NCBI GenBank assembly: GCA_018266915.1
Contig: JAFDZM010000012.1
Coordinates: 1 to 64,000, forward strand
Source: Bacteroidota bacterium
Lineage (GTDB): Bacteria; Bacteroidota; Bacteroidia; Sphingobacteriales; Sphingobacteriaceae
Direction of reading: 5' to 3'
Length of the DNA stretch: 64,000 nucleotides
The position numbers and the translations under genes are program-made. Under the pieces are notes generated by a model. The model did not search any database and was not told the DNA's origin. It saw only the letters and a program-made list of their open reading frames with translations. This document shows, piece by piece, positions 1 to 9,017 of the stretch; positions within the stretch are counted from its first letter, which is position 1; every line of letters begins with the position of its first letter.

Positions 1-46
1 AGAACCGGCAGAGCGGGCTGAAGCTTTTTTCTGTCTTGATCTTTTG

Positions 47-74
47 GTTACTTTTCTATCAAGAGAAAAGTAAC
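47..74. repeat. Intergenic hairpin downstream of the ubiD-family gene
   Basis: Perfect 11-bp inverted repeat GTTACTTTTCT (47-57) and AGAAAAGTAAC (64-74) with a 6-nt loop. It lies just past the 3' end of the minus-strand decarboxylase gene. No clean T-run follows on that strand, so it may be a dispersed repeat as easily as a terminator. Similar TTGGTTACTTTT-type sequences are familiar between genes of Bacteroidota. Confidence 0.5.
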
Positions 75-145
75 TAGGCCCCAGCGGCTATGAGCTGAAC
101 GGCTTATCTTTACTTACCTTCACTATCTCAGATGCTACAACCACC

Positions 146-1984
146 TTAAATAACCCCATACAAAGCACCACCCTTCTCCCCCATTTTATCAACTGTTCTT
201 TCAACTGCCGGATCTTTCTCCAACACAGGTGCATGATGCGGCTTTATCCGGGCATCGATAATTAGCGGACCGTTGCAGCCCCAGTGCTTATGCTCAGTAA
301 AACTATCGATGCCATAAATATCATGTGAAGGATTGCTGCGGGTAAAGGTTACCCAAACGAAGTTATTGATGCTTTGAGCGGTAAAATCAGCATCATCGCA
401 TAATACCAGCAATGGCAGACTGTTCAAGTCCTGATCGCGCAAATGTTCGTCCAGAATTTCCAATACAATCGGCAGATCGCTGCTTTTGATGTTTTTTGGC
501 ACTTCAATGGCCAATACCCCCGGCATCACCATTTTGAATTTTTCAAATGGTCGCGGCAACGCAAAGCCGGCAGGCAACTCATTCCAAAGCTCTTTTTTAA
601 TATCTCCTGCCACTGCAATTGCCACTTTACTCCCTGAGTTTAATCCACTACCGCTATAGTCGAGGGTATCGATCGTGGTCTTGGTATAGAAATGCAGATC
701 GCGGGTAAGGTCTATACGTTGCAGCACATGCTTCAGGAAACCGCCGATATCGTTTACACTCAAATTTGGATCGTCTTCTTTGGCGACAATAAACAGGTAT
801 TTTGCCAGGCTTAATTGTCCCTTACCTAATATCTGATTGGCGATGGTAAGTATTTCCTGCGGCTTACGCTCATTTAAATATGGGGTATAACGTTCGCTGC
901 CTATTGCAAACAAAAGTGGGTGAACACCTGCAGCATCAACAGCGTTAACAGCATGCAGTCCCGGTATTTCTTTAGGAATAGCCGCGCCTGTTATCTCGTG
1001 GATCAATGCGCCAAAGCTGGTATCTTCCTGCGGTGGCCGGCCTACAACAGTAAACGACCAAACAGCATCCCGGCGATGATACACATTATGCACCTTCATC
1101 AGCGGGAAAGGATGCTTCAGGCTATAATATCCTAAGTGATCACCAAAAGGTCCTTCGGGCTTATTGTCATGTGGCATTACCGTTCCGGTTATCACAAAGT
1201 CGGCATCTGCCGAAATACAAAAACCCTCGTCGTCATAAAAATAACGGAAGCGGCGTTTGCCCAATGCACCTGCAAAGGTCATTTCTGATAAACCTTCCGG
1301 TAACGGCATCACCGCAGCTACCGGATGCGAGGGCGGTCCACCGACAAAGATGCTCACTTTTAAAGGTTGCCCTTTTGCATTGGCTTTGGTTTGATGTACG
1401 CCAATACCCCGATGTATCTGGTAGTGTAATCCTATTTCTTTATCAGTGAGATAATCGTTCCCGGCTAATTGGATACGGTACATGCCGAGGTTAGCATCCA
1501 TAATTCCGGGCTTATCGGCATCTTCAGTATATACTTGAGGCATGGTAACGAATGGGCCGCCATCTTTGGGCCAGTTTACAATCTGAGGCAGGTCACTAAT
1601 CCGAGCTTTCCCAAAACTTACGGGCGAATTACCGCTCACTTTCATTGGCAAAGCAGACAATGCAGTCAACCCAACATGTGCATATTGAAACGGATGCTTA
1701 ATGGCTTTGATAGGGTTATTCTTCAACTCGACCAATGTCTTTACCTGCTCCAGCGTATCCCTGAAAATAAAACGGGAGCGTTCAAGCGTCCCGAACAGGT
1801 TGGAAACCGCAGGAAATTTACTGCCTTTTACATTTTCGAACAAAATAGCCGGTCCCTGGTGTTCAAATACCCGCAGGTGGATAGCTGCCATCTGCAGGTA
1901 CGGGTCTACCTCCTCTCTGATCCGTATTAAATGACCATTTTTTTCAAGATCGGCAATGCAGGCTTGTAAACTCGGGTAACCCAT
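146..1984 (-). CDS. UbiD family decarboxylase
   Basis: Predicted prenylated-FMN-dependent (de)carboxylase of the UbiD family, which acts on aromatic or alpha,beta-unsaturated acids. In Bacteroidota such proteins are often assigned to quinone biosynthesis, but the substrate cannot be read from sequence. The segment PEGPFGDHLGYYSL is typical of the family, and the length of about 612 residues fits the long UbiD/MenD-context forms. An upstream in-frame ATG at 2044 would add 20 residues. I prefer 1984 because MGYPSLQACIADLEK is a normal N-terminus and a TATTTTTG -7 box sits about 20 bp upstream at 2005-2012. The gene is divergent from mntA. No prFMN synthase (UbiX) is seen in the window. Confidence 0.88.
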   Translation of the reverse strand: MGYPSLQACIADLEKNGHLIRIREEVDPYLQMAAIHLRVFEHQGPAILFENVKGSKFPAVSNLFGTLERSRFIFRDTLEQVKTLVELKNNPIKAIKHPFQYAHVGLTALSALPMKVSGNSPVSFGKARISDLPQIVNWPKDGGPFVTMPQVYTEDADKPGIMDANLGMYRIQLAGNDYLTDKEIGLHYQIHRGIGVHQTKANAKGQPLKVSIFVGGPPSHPVAAVMPLPEGLSEMTFAGALGKRRFRYFYDDEGFCISADADFVITGTVMPHDNKPEGPFGDHLGYYSLKHPFPLMKVHNVYHRRDAVWSFTVVGRPPQEDTSFGALIHEITGAAIPKEIPGLHAVNAVDAAGVHPLLFAIGSERYTPYLNERKPQEILTIANQILGKGQLSLAKYLFIVAKEDDPNLSVNDIGGFLKHVLQRIDLTRDLHFYTKTTIDTLDYSGSGLNSGSKVAIAVAGDIKKELWNELPAGFALPRPFEKFKMVMPGVLAIEVPKNIKSSDLPIVLEILDEHLRDQDLNSLPLLVLCDDADFTAQSINNFVWVTFTRSNPSHDIYGIDSFTEHKHWGCNGPLIIDARIKPHHAPVLEKDPAVERTVDKMGEKGGALYGVI

Positions 1985-2004
1985 TGGCAGGTGGAAATAG
2001 TGGT

Positions 2005-2012
2005 CAAAAATA
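2005..2012 (-). promoter_or_regulatory. Bacteroidota -7 box for the ubiD-family gene
   Basis: TATTTTTG on the minus strand matches TAnnTTTG exactly and lies about 20 bp before the ATG at 1984. No convincing -33 TTG is seen at the right distance. It argues against the upstream start at 2044. Confidence 0.4.
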
Positions 2013-2081
2013 ATCAAATTACCTCGCCATCCTATAACGTGCATGGAACCGTTGACGAATATTTACCGTATCTTTACGCTA

Positions 2082-2399
2082 ATGGACCACATTATATCAA
2101 AGAAGCTGCCTGAAATCCGGACTTTATGCAAGGAGCATAAGGTAAAGGAATTGTATGTCTTCGGTTCTCGTGGAAAAGGTGGTCATCCTACAAAAGATAG
2201 CGACTTCGATTTGATGGTTGAAATTGATGAATCTAATCCCGTGGACAGAGGAAAACTACTCCTTAGTTTATTTAACAAGTTTGAGAAACTTTTCAATCAT
2301 AAAGTGGATTTAGTAACACACGGTTCAATAAAAAATCCCATATTTGAAGACTACGTGGAAACATCTAAACAACTTATCTATGAAAGATCGAAAAGCTAA
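2082..2399 (+). CDS. mntA: MntA-like nucleotidyltransferase antitoxin
   Basis: Minimal nucleotidyltransferase (MNT) protein, about 105 residues. The nucleotide-transfer signature is present: GS in VFGSRGKG, followed by DSDFD, and a third acid in KVDLVT. In characterised HepT/MntA pairs the MNT protein neutralises the HEPN toxin by AMPylating its active-site tyrosine, and the next gene here is a HEPN protein. The ATG at 2082 begins MDHIISKKLPE. An earlier ATG at 2043 would overlap the divergent promoter region and add 13 unlikely residues. A TATCTTTA box lies only 5 nt before the chosen start, so the leader may be very short. The stop overlaps the hepT start by 20 nt, typical of a translationally coupled pair. 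Confidence 0.85.
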   Translation: MDHIISKKLPEIRTLCKEHKVKELYVFGSRGKGGHPTKDSDFDLMVEIDESNPVDRGKLLLSLFNKFEKLFNHKVDLVTHGSIKNPIFEDYVETSKQLIYERSKS

Positions 2400-2718
2400 A
2401 CTGTATTTTGACATTGTTAACAGCATCGATCTTATTCAAGAATTTATTGGGCCTATCAATCTCTTTGAAGAATACACTATCGATCTAAAAACTAAAAGCG
2501 CCATAGAGCGTCAACTTGGTATTGTTGGCGAAGCGATAAAAGTATTAAGAGACATCGATCCAAATGAGCCTATCCAATATAGAGATGAAATTATAGGATT
2601 CAGAAATGTTTTAGTGCATGGATACGACATCATAGATGATAGTGTTGTTTGGTCCATCTTAAAAACATATCTGAATCCGCTAAAAAAACAACTCTTGGAA
2701 AAGCTTTCAATAGCTTAA
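2380..2718 (+). CDS. hepT: HepT-like HEPN domain toxin (DUF86)
   Basis: All-helical HEPN/DUF86 protein of about 112 residues, predicted ribonuclease toxin. The diagnostic RX4HXY motif is present as R75-N-V-L-V-H80-G-Y82; R and H are the catalytic residues of the family and Y is the residue AMPylated by MntA in studied systems. The segment IGEAIK-type helix (IVGEAIKVLRD) before the motif is also typical. The start at 2380 (MKDRKAKLYFD) is preferred over 2344 because it gives the usual N-terminus and a 20-nt overlap with mntA. The gene converges on fbaB, with only one base between the two stop codons. Confidence 0.87.
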   Translation: MKDRKAKLYFDIVNSIDLIQEFIGPINLFEEYTIDLKTKSAIERQLGIVGEAIKVLRDIDPNEPIQYRDEIIGFRNVLVHGYDIIDDSVVWSILKTYLNPLKKQLLEKLSIA

Positions 2719-2719
2719 T

Positions 2720-3778
2720 TTACGCTATATCGATCTCCTTATCTAAATAAACATCCTGTATGGTATGCAGAAAATCCACACCTTCTTTAAACGGACGCTG
2801 GAATGCTCTTCGGCCAAGAATTAACCCCGTACCACCGGCACGTTTATTCACCACCGCGTGTTTTACAGAATCTGCCAAATCTGATGCCCCCTTTGATTCA
2901 CCACCTGAGTTGATCAGTCCTGCCCGGCCCATATAACAATTGGCCAATTGATAGCGGCACAAATCTATCGGGTGATCAGTAGCCAGTTTTGAATACATCA
3001 ATGGGTCGCTTTTTGAGAAATTGATCGCTGTGAAACCGCCATTTACATCAGCCATTTTTTGCTTGATGATGTCAGCCTGGATTGTTACCCCGATATGGTT
3101 GGCCTGGCCGGTAAGATCAGCAGATGTCTCGTAGTTCACTCCGTCTTTCTTGAAACCATTGTTACGGGTATAACACCACAACACTGTAGCCATGCCCATG
3201 GAATGTGCTTCTTCAAAAGCTTCTGCCACTTCTACAATCTCACGGTCCGAATCCTCAGAACCAAAATATATAGTAGCACCTACGGCAGCAGCACCCAGGT
3301 TCCAGGCATCCTCAACGGCACCAAACATCACCTGCTTGTATTTGGTGGGATAAGTCAGCAGCTCATTATGATTCATTTTAACCAGGAACGGAATTTTATG
3401 TGCATATTTTCTCGACATCATGGCCAGGTTGCCGAAGGTTGTAGCCACGGCACTGCAATTTCCCTCTATAGCCAGTTTAATAATATTCTCCGGATCAAAA
3501 TAAAGTGGGTCTTTTGCAAATGACGCTCCGGCAGTGTGTTCTATTCCCTGGTCTACAGGGAGAATAGACAAGTAGCCAGTATTTCCCAGCCGACCATGCC
3601 CGTACATCGCCTGCAAATTGCGCAGAACCTGCGGATTGCGGTTACTTTGGGCAAAAACCTTATCCACAAAATCGGGCGAAGGCAGGTGCAATTGATTTTT
3701 GGGGAATGTGTTGCATTTGTGGGTAAGCAGGTCCTTAGCCTGGTCGCCCAGCAGATCGGTAATTTTCTTTGATGCCAT
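2720..3778 (-). CDS. fbaB: Class I fructose-bisphosphate aldolase
   Basis: Schiff-base (metal-independent) aldolase of the DhnA/FbaB type. It cleaves fructose 1,6-bisphosphate to DHAP and glyceraldehyde 3-phosphate in glycolysis and gluconeogenesis. Seen: a TIM-barrel sequence with [21 protein letters not shown] and [15 protein letters not shown], and a length of 352 residues, as usual for the family. It is monocistronic here: its 5' neighbour tauE is divergent and its 3' neighbour hepT convergent. pgk and gap lie 48 kb away, so the glycolytic genes are not grouped. An imperfect 21-nt palindrome at 3792-3812 lies between its start and the divergent gene and could be an operator. Confidence 0.92.
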   Translation of the reverse strand: MASKKITDLLGDQAKDLLTHKCNTFPKNQLHLPSPDFVDKVFAQSNRNPQVLRNLQAMYGHGRLGNTGYLSILPVDQGIEHTAGASFAKDPLYFDPENIIKLAIEGNCSAVATTFGNLAMMSRKYAHKIPFLVKMNHNELLTYPTKYKQVMFGAVEDAWNLGAAAVGATIYFGSEDSDREIVEVAEAFEEAHSMGMATVLWCYTRNNGFKKDGVNYETSADLTGQANHIGVTIQADIIKQKMADVNGGFTAINFSKSDPLMYSKLATDHPIDLCRYQLANCYMGRAGLINSGGESKGASDLADSVKHAVVNKRAGGTGLILGRRAFQRPFKEGVDFLHTIQDVYLDKEIDIA

Positions 3779-3873
3779 GACGTAGGTATTTGTAATTGTG
3801 TATACAAATTACGGCATGTTCTGTTTATAAAGGATATTTTTTTACTAAATATCTGCCCCCGGAAAACAATTGT

Positions 3874-3881
3874 TACATTTG
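3874..3881 (+). promoter_or_regulatory. -7 promoter box for tauE-like gene
   Basis: TACATTTG fits TAnnTTTG exactly, 24 bp upstream of the ATG at 3906. It excludes the longer reading that would begin at a TTG at 3870, inside the box. Confidence 0.45.
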
Positions 3882-3905
3882 CAGCTCTCACTAACTGCAC
3901 TATCT

Positions 3906-4742
3906 ATGTCGGTAATCGTATTTACTATTATTGTATTACTCGGTTCTTACTTTGCCGGCCTGTTAGGTTCACTGACAGGTTTGGGTGGTGGCTTTGTTAT
4001 CATCCCTCTGCTTACACTATTGCTCAAGGTTGATATTCATTATGCTATTGGTGCTTCGCTGGTGTCGGTAATAGCCACATCTTCCGGGTCGGCAGCGGCG
4101 TATGTTAAGGAAGGTATCACCAATATCAGGTTAGGTATGTTTCTGGAGATTGCTACCACTGCAGGTGCATTTACTGGTGCGATATTGGCTATTTATGTTC
4201 CTACACATGTCATCGCTATTATATTCGGGCTGATCCTTATTTTCTCGGCTGTGATGTCGCTACGCAATAAAGTTGAGCAGATCGTTCATAAAGAAACATT
4301 TCTTTCAAAAAAACTACGGCTTAGCGGCAATTATCCCATGAACGATGAAATGATCAGCTACAGCGTAACCAATATTGCCGGGGGTTTTTTTATGATGGTT
4401 TTTGCGGGGATTATTTCGGGTTTGCTCGGTGTCGGCTCAGGGGCATTGAAAGTGGTAGCCATGGACGGCATTATGCGGATACCTTTTAAAGTATCAACCA
4501 CTACCAGCAATTTTATGATCGGTGTTACTGCGGCTGCCAGCGCGGTTGTTTATTTACAACGCGGATATATCCATCCGGGTATCGCCATGCCTGTAGTCAT
4601 CGGCGTGTTGTTGGGCGCAGTCAGCGGGTCGAAAATATTGGTGCACACTTCGTCATCCAAATGGCTGCGCTGGACCTTTGCTATAGTAGTTACCGTATTG
4701 TCCATCCAAATGATCTATAATGGAATAAAAGGAAATATATAA
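3906..4742 (+). CDS. Sulfite exporter TauE/SafE family membrane protein
   Basis: Multipass inner-membrane permease, 278 residues. It shows the two-fold TauE/SafE repeat: GLLGSLTGLGGGFVIIPLL near the N-terminus and GIISGLLGVGSGALKVVAMD in the second half. Family members export small organosulfur or sulfite-like anions; the substrate here is unknown. A DUF1634 membrane protein follows 73 nt downstream, an association often seen in bacteria and suggestive of an accessory subunit. The start was chosen at MSVIVFTII, just after a TACATTTG promoter box. Confidence 0.87.
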   Translation: MSVIVFTIIVLLGSYFAGLLGSLTGLGGGFVIIPLLTLLLKVDIHYAIGASLVSVIATSSGSAAAYVKEGITNIRLGMFLEIATTAGAFTGAILAIYVPTHVIAIIFGLILIFSAVMSLRNKVEQIVHKETFLSKKLRLSGNYPMNDEMISYSVTNIAGGFFMMVFAGIISGLLGVGSGALKVVAMDGIMRIPFKVSTTTSNFMIGVTAAASAVVYLQRGYIHPGIAMPVVIGVLLGAVSGSKILVHTSSSKWLRWTFAIVVTVLSIQMIYNGIKGNI

Positions 4743-4815
4743 TTGAGCTTATTGTTTATAGATCATGGTTAATGGCTTTTTATTGGACCTGTCTATGAAC
4801 TATGAACCATTAACT

Positions 4816-5196
4816 ATGAACAAATTTAAAGACAAAGACATACAGGTCATCATCGGCTGGATTTTAAGGGGTGGCGTTATGGTTTCGATGATATTTGTAT
4901 TTATCGGCGGAATCTTTTTCGTGTACCGGCATGGGCATAGCATTCCTGACTACAAAACTTTTAAAGGAGTTCCTGCTTTTATCAGTAGCTTCAGTGATAT
5001 TTTAAATGGCATAGCTACTTTTAAAGGACAGGCAATTATTCAGCTGGGAATTATTATATTGATAGCTACGCCGGTAATACGAGTGGCTTTTTCAGCAATA
5101 GGCTTTTTATTAGAGAAAGACTACCTGTATATTTTTATCACGCTGATTGTTTTGCTCATCATCCTGGCGAGTATGATTAGCGGGCATGCTGGGTAA
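4816..5196 (+). CDS. DUF1634 domain membrane protein
   Basis: Small protein (126 residues) with about three membrane segments: VMVSMIFVFIGGIFFVY, AIIQLGIIILIATPVI and YIFITLIVLLIILASMI. It matches the DUF1634 pattern and its place directly after a TauE/SafE permease. Function is unknown, perhaps a partner of the exporter. The start at 4816 (MNKFKDKDIQV) is chosen over 4765 because the extra 17 residues would be encoded by a repeat-like spacer in which GTTAATGG and CCATTAAC form inverted arms. It converges on the outer-membrane receptor gene with a 10-bp gap. Confidence 0.8.
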   Translation: MNKFKDKDIQVIIGWILRGGVMVSMIFVFIGGIFFVYRHGHSIPDYKTFKGVPAFISSFSDILNGIATFKGQAIIQLGIIILIATPVIRVAFSAIGFLLEKDYLYIFITLIVLLIILASMISGHAG

Positions 5197-5206
5197 AACT
5201 CTCCGA

Positions 5207-7633
5207 TTAATTCTCGGCGCTTCCGTTAAGCCTTTTCTGCTCCTCAGTGGTTTTAGTTTTGGTTCTTGCCGGAGTCGATCCAAAATGGTAGGTAAACGTA
5301 GCTGTAACAAACCTCGACCCTACCTTATCTCTTGAGAAGATATCTAACCCGTTGAATGTTGTAGTATATTTATTAAAATAACTGTTGAACACGTCGCTTA
5401 CTGCAAGTCTGATAGCGCCTTTGTTATTCAGAATTGTATACCGCAATCCAACATTGGTCCATGCTAAATATTGGTACTGACTGATAACGTAATAAGTAGG
5501 TGACTGATATTCATTGATCAACTGTGCGCTCAGTTTTGAGGATATCTTAAAATTTTGGGTGACGTTAATATTAGCATTATTGGTGCTCTTGTCAGGAGCA
5601 TTATAAAGCTTGTAAACATACCGCTCGTGCGATGCATCGATCTGTGCGTCAACATGCCACCAGGAAGTCAGGTCGAAAGGAAGGCTAAACTCGATCATGT
5701 ACTGATACCGGGTACCTAAATTTGCCTTAGTAGTAATATATTGCCCTGTTGGATACTGATCAAAAATAGTTTGATAGTAATTATTGGTGATGATCGTACT
5801 TAAACTTATCCGGTACTTGTCTGCAATAAAATCTGATAAACGATATGTATTAATAAAGTCCGGGCGCAGGAACGGGTTACCTGTGCTGGAATAAAACTCA
5901 TCTACATAGCTTACAAAAGGATTTAAATCCTGGTAATTGGGGCGTCCTATTGTACGCGAATAAGACAAGGTGAGCAAGTTGTTTTTATCTACCTGCTGAC
6001 CTATCTGCACGTTCGGGAACAGGCTGAAATAACTGCTGTCAGCATGGCGGCTCGGGTTCACAGACTCCGCTGCAAAATGGGTACGCTCACCCCGCAGGCT
6101 TGCTGTAATATTTGTCTTATTGAACTTACCTTCAAATTCGAGATAACCGGCATCAACGCGTTCTGTATAAACAAAATGATCGGTCAATTGAGGTATGTTG
6201 ATAGCAGAGTCGTTCCTCAATTGAGAAAAAACGATCTGGTTATCACTATTTACCTGGCTGCTTTTCCAGCCAAAGTTTAGCCTCGCGCCCTTGGCTATCT
6301 GCTGACTGAAATCAATGTTTGCCGATTTTATGGTAATATGTGACGGCGAGTTATCGCTGTAAAAAACCGGATCGTTCTCGTTTTGTCCTGCTGCATTAAA
6401 AAAGTCATTCTGTAGATCCTCCTGCGATTTACGGTGGTAATCAGAGTAGTCTGCATCTGCAGATAAAACACTCTTACCTTCCTTGTCCAGGTCGATTTTA
6501 TAATTCAGATTATAGTTCAGATTATAAAGGTTCCGGTTGATTAACGATGATGATTTAATACTTGAATCGGGTAAGCTGTTGGTATAAACATAAGTGGTGT
6601 TCCTTTTATCGATATTAGCATCGTTGTAAAAGCCGTTTACCAGGAAACCGATGGTTTGGCGGGAAGTAATATCATAATCGGCCCCCACTCCGAAATTATG
6701 GTTGCTTGTTTTTACATCAGCATCATAATTCAGCGAGAAATAATTATACCCTAAACTATTATCGACATACCTGTTTGTTTTAATAGTATGGGGAATGCTA
6801 TTGTTGGAATAATTATAAGATGCAAACAAGTTCAGTTTTTCGGTACGCAGGTTGTAGTTAATGCCCGAATTAAATTTATACTTATCACCATAGGCAGCGC
6901 TCTCAGTAAACGAAACATTGGATCCAAGTGATTTCTTTTCCTTCAAAATCACATTGATCATCCCACCAGAGCCTGTTGAACCGTATTTAGCCCCCGCATT
7001 ATCAATCAGCTCAATCTGGCTAATGCTGCTGCCCTGGTAGTTTTTCAGAAAATTGGTAAGCTCGTCTCCGCTTAATAATACCGGCTTGCCGTTTATAGCG
7101 ATCAACGCTTTTTGACCGCCATGATACAACACCTCATCGTTAACTATTTTTACGCCAGGCGAAGTATTCAGAATATCATAAAGCGATGCACCGGCAGCTG
7201 TAATGTTCTGCTCTACGTTGAGCACGCTTTTGTCTTTCTTTACTTCAACAAAATCTTTTCTCCCGGCTATAACTACTTCGTTTAATTGGGTTGGCGATTG
7301 TTTAACCGAAATAAAACCAATATCCCTGCTTTTACCCTCCTCAACCGCGTAAGGGCCTGAATATGATTTAATATAATTAAGCTTGGTAATAAAGATGAGA
7401 TATTTTCCCCCGCTGATATTACTGAAAAGAAATATGCCTGATTTGTTGCTTAGGGTAGATTTTACTACTGATGAATCGGGATAATGCAATAATACTACCG
7501 TAGCTTCGTCAACCAGACCCTTATCCGAATAAACTTTGCCTACCAACGCCGATGAGGCCGTTTGAGCATGGGATATGGTACATGCACACACAAGTAATAC
7601 GGCAAAAAAGCATCCGGAAAGAATTCTCATCAA
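5207..7633 (-). CDS. Outer-membrane beta-barrel protein, TonB-dependent receptor-like
   Basis: 808-residue protein with a signal peptide (MMRILSGCFFAVLLVCACTISHAQ), then a carboxypeptidase-regulatory-like Ig domain (about 28-105), a plug-like domain (about 115-225, with LNEVVIAGRKDFVEVKKDK and GAKYGSTGSGGMINVILKEKK), and a long barrel rich in alternating aromatic strands ending in FVTATFTYHFGS. This is the OMP_b-brl_3 type of Bacteroidota receptors. No SusD partner, sigma or anti-sigma gene is adjacent, so the ligand is unknown. The last residues (ARTKTKTTEEQKRLNGSAEN) extend beyond the final strand. Confidence 0.85.
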   Translation of the reverse strand: MMRILSGCFFAVLLVCACTISHAQTASSALVGKVYSDKGLVDEATVVLLHYPDSSVVKSTLSNKSGIFLFSNISGGKYLIFITKLNYIKSYSGPYAVEEGKSRDIGFISVKQSPTQLNEVVIAGRKDFVEVKKDKSVLNVEQNITAAGASLYDILNTSPGVKIVNDEVLYHGGQKALIAINGKPVLLSGDELTNFLKNYQGSSISQIELIDNAGAKYGSTGSGGMINVILKEKKSLGSNVSFTESAAYGDKYKFNSGINYNLRTEKLNLFASYNYSNNSIPHTIKTNRYVDNSLGYNYFSLNYDADVKTSNHNFGVGADYDITSRQTIGFLVNGFYNDANIDKRNTTYVYTNSLPDSSIKSSSLINRNLYNLNYNLNYKIDLDKEGKSVLSADADYSDYHRKSQEDLQNDFFNAAGQNENDPVFYSDNSPSHITIKSANIDFSQQIAKGARLNFGWKSSQVNSDNQIVFSQLRNDSAINIPQLTDHFVYTERVDAGYLEFEGKFNKTNITASLRGERTHFAAESVNPSRHADSSYFSLFPNVQIGQQVDKNNLLTLSYSRTIGRPNYQDLNPFVSYVDEFYSSTGNPFLRPDFINTYRLSDFIADKYRISLSTIITNNYYQTIFDQYPTGQYITTKANLGTRYQYMIEFSLPFDLTSWWHVDAQIDASHERYVYKLYNAPDKSTNNANINVTQNFKISSKLSAQLINEYQSPTYYVISQYQYLAWTNVGLRYTILNNKGAIRLAVSDVFNSYFNKYTTTFNGLDIFSRDKVGSRFVTATFTYHFGSTPARTKTKTTEEQKRLNGSAEN

Positions 7634-7947
7634 TTGGGGGCGTGTAAAGGTTTATTCGATAATCAGTGGTTTAAATTACGGCACAATATAGCAACTTAAA
7701 ATCGCATTCCGATAAATTGCGGCTCCGTTTTTTAACGGTAAATTAATAATACGGTTACGCAAAAACTAATATTTAAACAAAAATCAATTGGGCGAAAAAA
7801 TATTCCTATTAATAAAAATTATGCCGTTAATATCTTGTGTAGAATATGTCGGATATCTTTAATTGACTCTCTCAAACCAAATTAAATATCCGGGTTTTTA
7901 TTTTATTCCAACCGAGACATTATATTTGTTTCCCCGATAACCATAAA
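7634..7947. other. Divergent intergenic region, AT-rich
   Basis: 314 bp between the receptor (minus) and alpha/beta-hydrolase (plus) genes. It is AT-rich and holds the plus-strand promoter box at 7921-7928. Short ACGGTAAATTAATAATACGG-like and CCGTTAATAT words may be regulatory. No ORF or RNA gene is evident. Confidence 0.4.
7921..7928 (+). promoter_or_regulatory. -7 promoter box for alpha/beta-hydrolase gene
   Basis: TATATTTG matches TAnnTTTG exactly, 19 bp before the ATG at 7948. The -33 element is not clear. Confidence 0.45.
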
Positions 7948-8901
7948 ATGAAGAAAGTTTTACTTCTGTCTATAGCTCTTCTGCTTACTATAAGCGTATT
8001 TGCCCAAAGCGATGCATCAGATGAAAGTCCGGTTAACTTAAAAATTCCTTCCGGTAATATCAGTGGAACGCTGAGCATGCCTAAGAATGCTTCTGCCAAA
8101 GTTCCTGTGGTGATTATCGTAGCTGACTCGGGGCCTACTGATCGCAACGGTAATAACGAGCAAACCGGGCTCAATGGCAATATGTACAAGATGTTAGCTG
8201 AGGGATTGGCAAAAAACGGCATTGCCTCTTTGCGCTATGATAAAAGAATGGTGGGCGCAAGCAAAACCGCTAATAAACTGGAGGATCTGCGCTTTGACGA
8301 TTACGTTGATGATGCGGTGGGTTTGATCGGGATGCTGAATGACGATCAGCGTTTCTCAAAAGTAGTTATTCTTGGACATGGTGAAGGAGCATTAGCGGCT
8401 ATGCTTGCGGCGCGCGATCAGCCTGTTAAAGATATCATTTCTATCAATGCTACCAGTGAGCAGGGCGATAAACTAATGACGGATTTATTTAAATCCAGGC
8501 CACAATATCAACAGGATGAGTTTAAAACGTGGCTGGACAGTTTGAAAAAAGGAAAAACATTTGACAATATAGACCTGGCCCTGTATCCATTGGTGAGCAC
8601 AGCTAAACAAAAATACCTGATGTCGTACTTTAAATACCCACCGCAACGGGTAATTAAAGTAATGAAGGTGCCTACACTTATTATCCAGGGCACAACAGAT
8701 GTTCAGGTTAGCGTTGCCGATGCCGAAAAATTAAAGAAAGCCAAATCAGACGCCACGCTGACTATCATAAAAGGCATGAGCCATATTATGAAGGACGGCC
8801 CTGCAGATAAAGACGCAAATATGGAAACCTATTCCAATCCTACTTTACCGCTAAAAGCTGAACTAGTGCCGGATATTGTTGATTTTATTAAGAAGAATTG
8901 A
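7948..8901 (+). CDS. Secreted alpha/beta-hydrolase fold protein, nucleophile Ser missing
   Basis: 317 residues with a signal peptide (MKKVLLLSIALLLTISVFAQ). The body follows the bacterial alpha/beta-hydrolase family that carries GPTDRNGNN near the N-terminus and SLRYDKRMVGAS after it. The nucleophile elbow, normally GHSEG, reads GHGEG: residue 145 is Gly (codon GGT at 8380-8382). The acid (QGTTDVQVS) and the His (GMSHIMKD) positions are kept. Either the enzyme uses another residue or it is a non-catalytic homologue; a sequencing change from AGT is also possible. It stands alone between a divergent receptor gene and a convergent DinB gene. Confidence 0.82.
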   Translation: MKKVLLLSIALLLTISVFAQSDASDESPVNLKIPSGNISGTLSMPKNASAKVPVVIIVADSGPTDRNGNNEQTGLNGNMYKMLAEGLAKNGIASLRYDKRMVGASKTANKLEDLRFDDYVDDAVGLIGMLNDDQRFSKVVILGHGEGALAAMLAARDQPVKDIISINATSEQGDKLMTDLFKSRPQYQQDEFKTWLDSLKKGKTFDNIDLALYPLVSTAKQKYLMSYFKYPPQRVIKVMKVPTLIIQGTTDVQVSVADAEKLKKAKSDATLTIIKGMSHIMKDGPADKDANMETYSNPTLPLKAELVPDIVDFIKKN

Positions 8902-8978
8902 TTTCAGGTGAGTTTGGTTGGCGCATGGCGGTTGGCGTTTGTGATACTCCCTATCGTTTGTAATTCGATCAATTAAAT

Positions 8979-9014
8979 TACTTCCGACTTCGGCCTTCCG
9001 GCCTCCGACTTCAG
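8979..9014. repeat. CTTCCGACTTCGG word repeat
   Basis: Short-period repeat built from CCGACTTCGG/CTTCCGG words between the convergent hydrolase and DinB genes. The word TCCGACTTCGG with a following CTTCCG recurs at 35251-35285 between murD and mraY. Confidence 0.6.
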
Positions 9015-9017
9015 AAA

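Noticed and set aside
1469..1930. Plus-strand open frame opposite the ubiD-family gene
   Set aside because: Shadow of a strongly conserved minus-strand gene, with no start signals or recognisable domain.
3792..3812. Imperfect palindrome between fbaB and the tauE-like gene as a firm operator
   Set aside because: Several mismatches and AT-rich; it could be chance, so it is mentioned only under fbaB.
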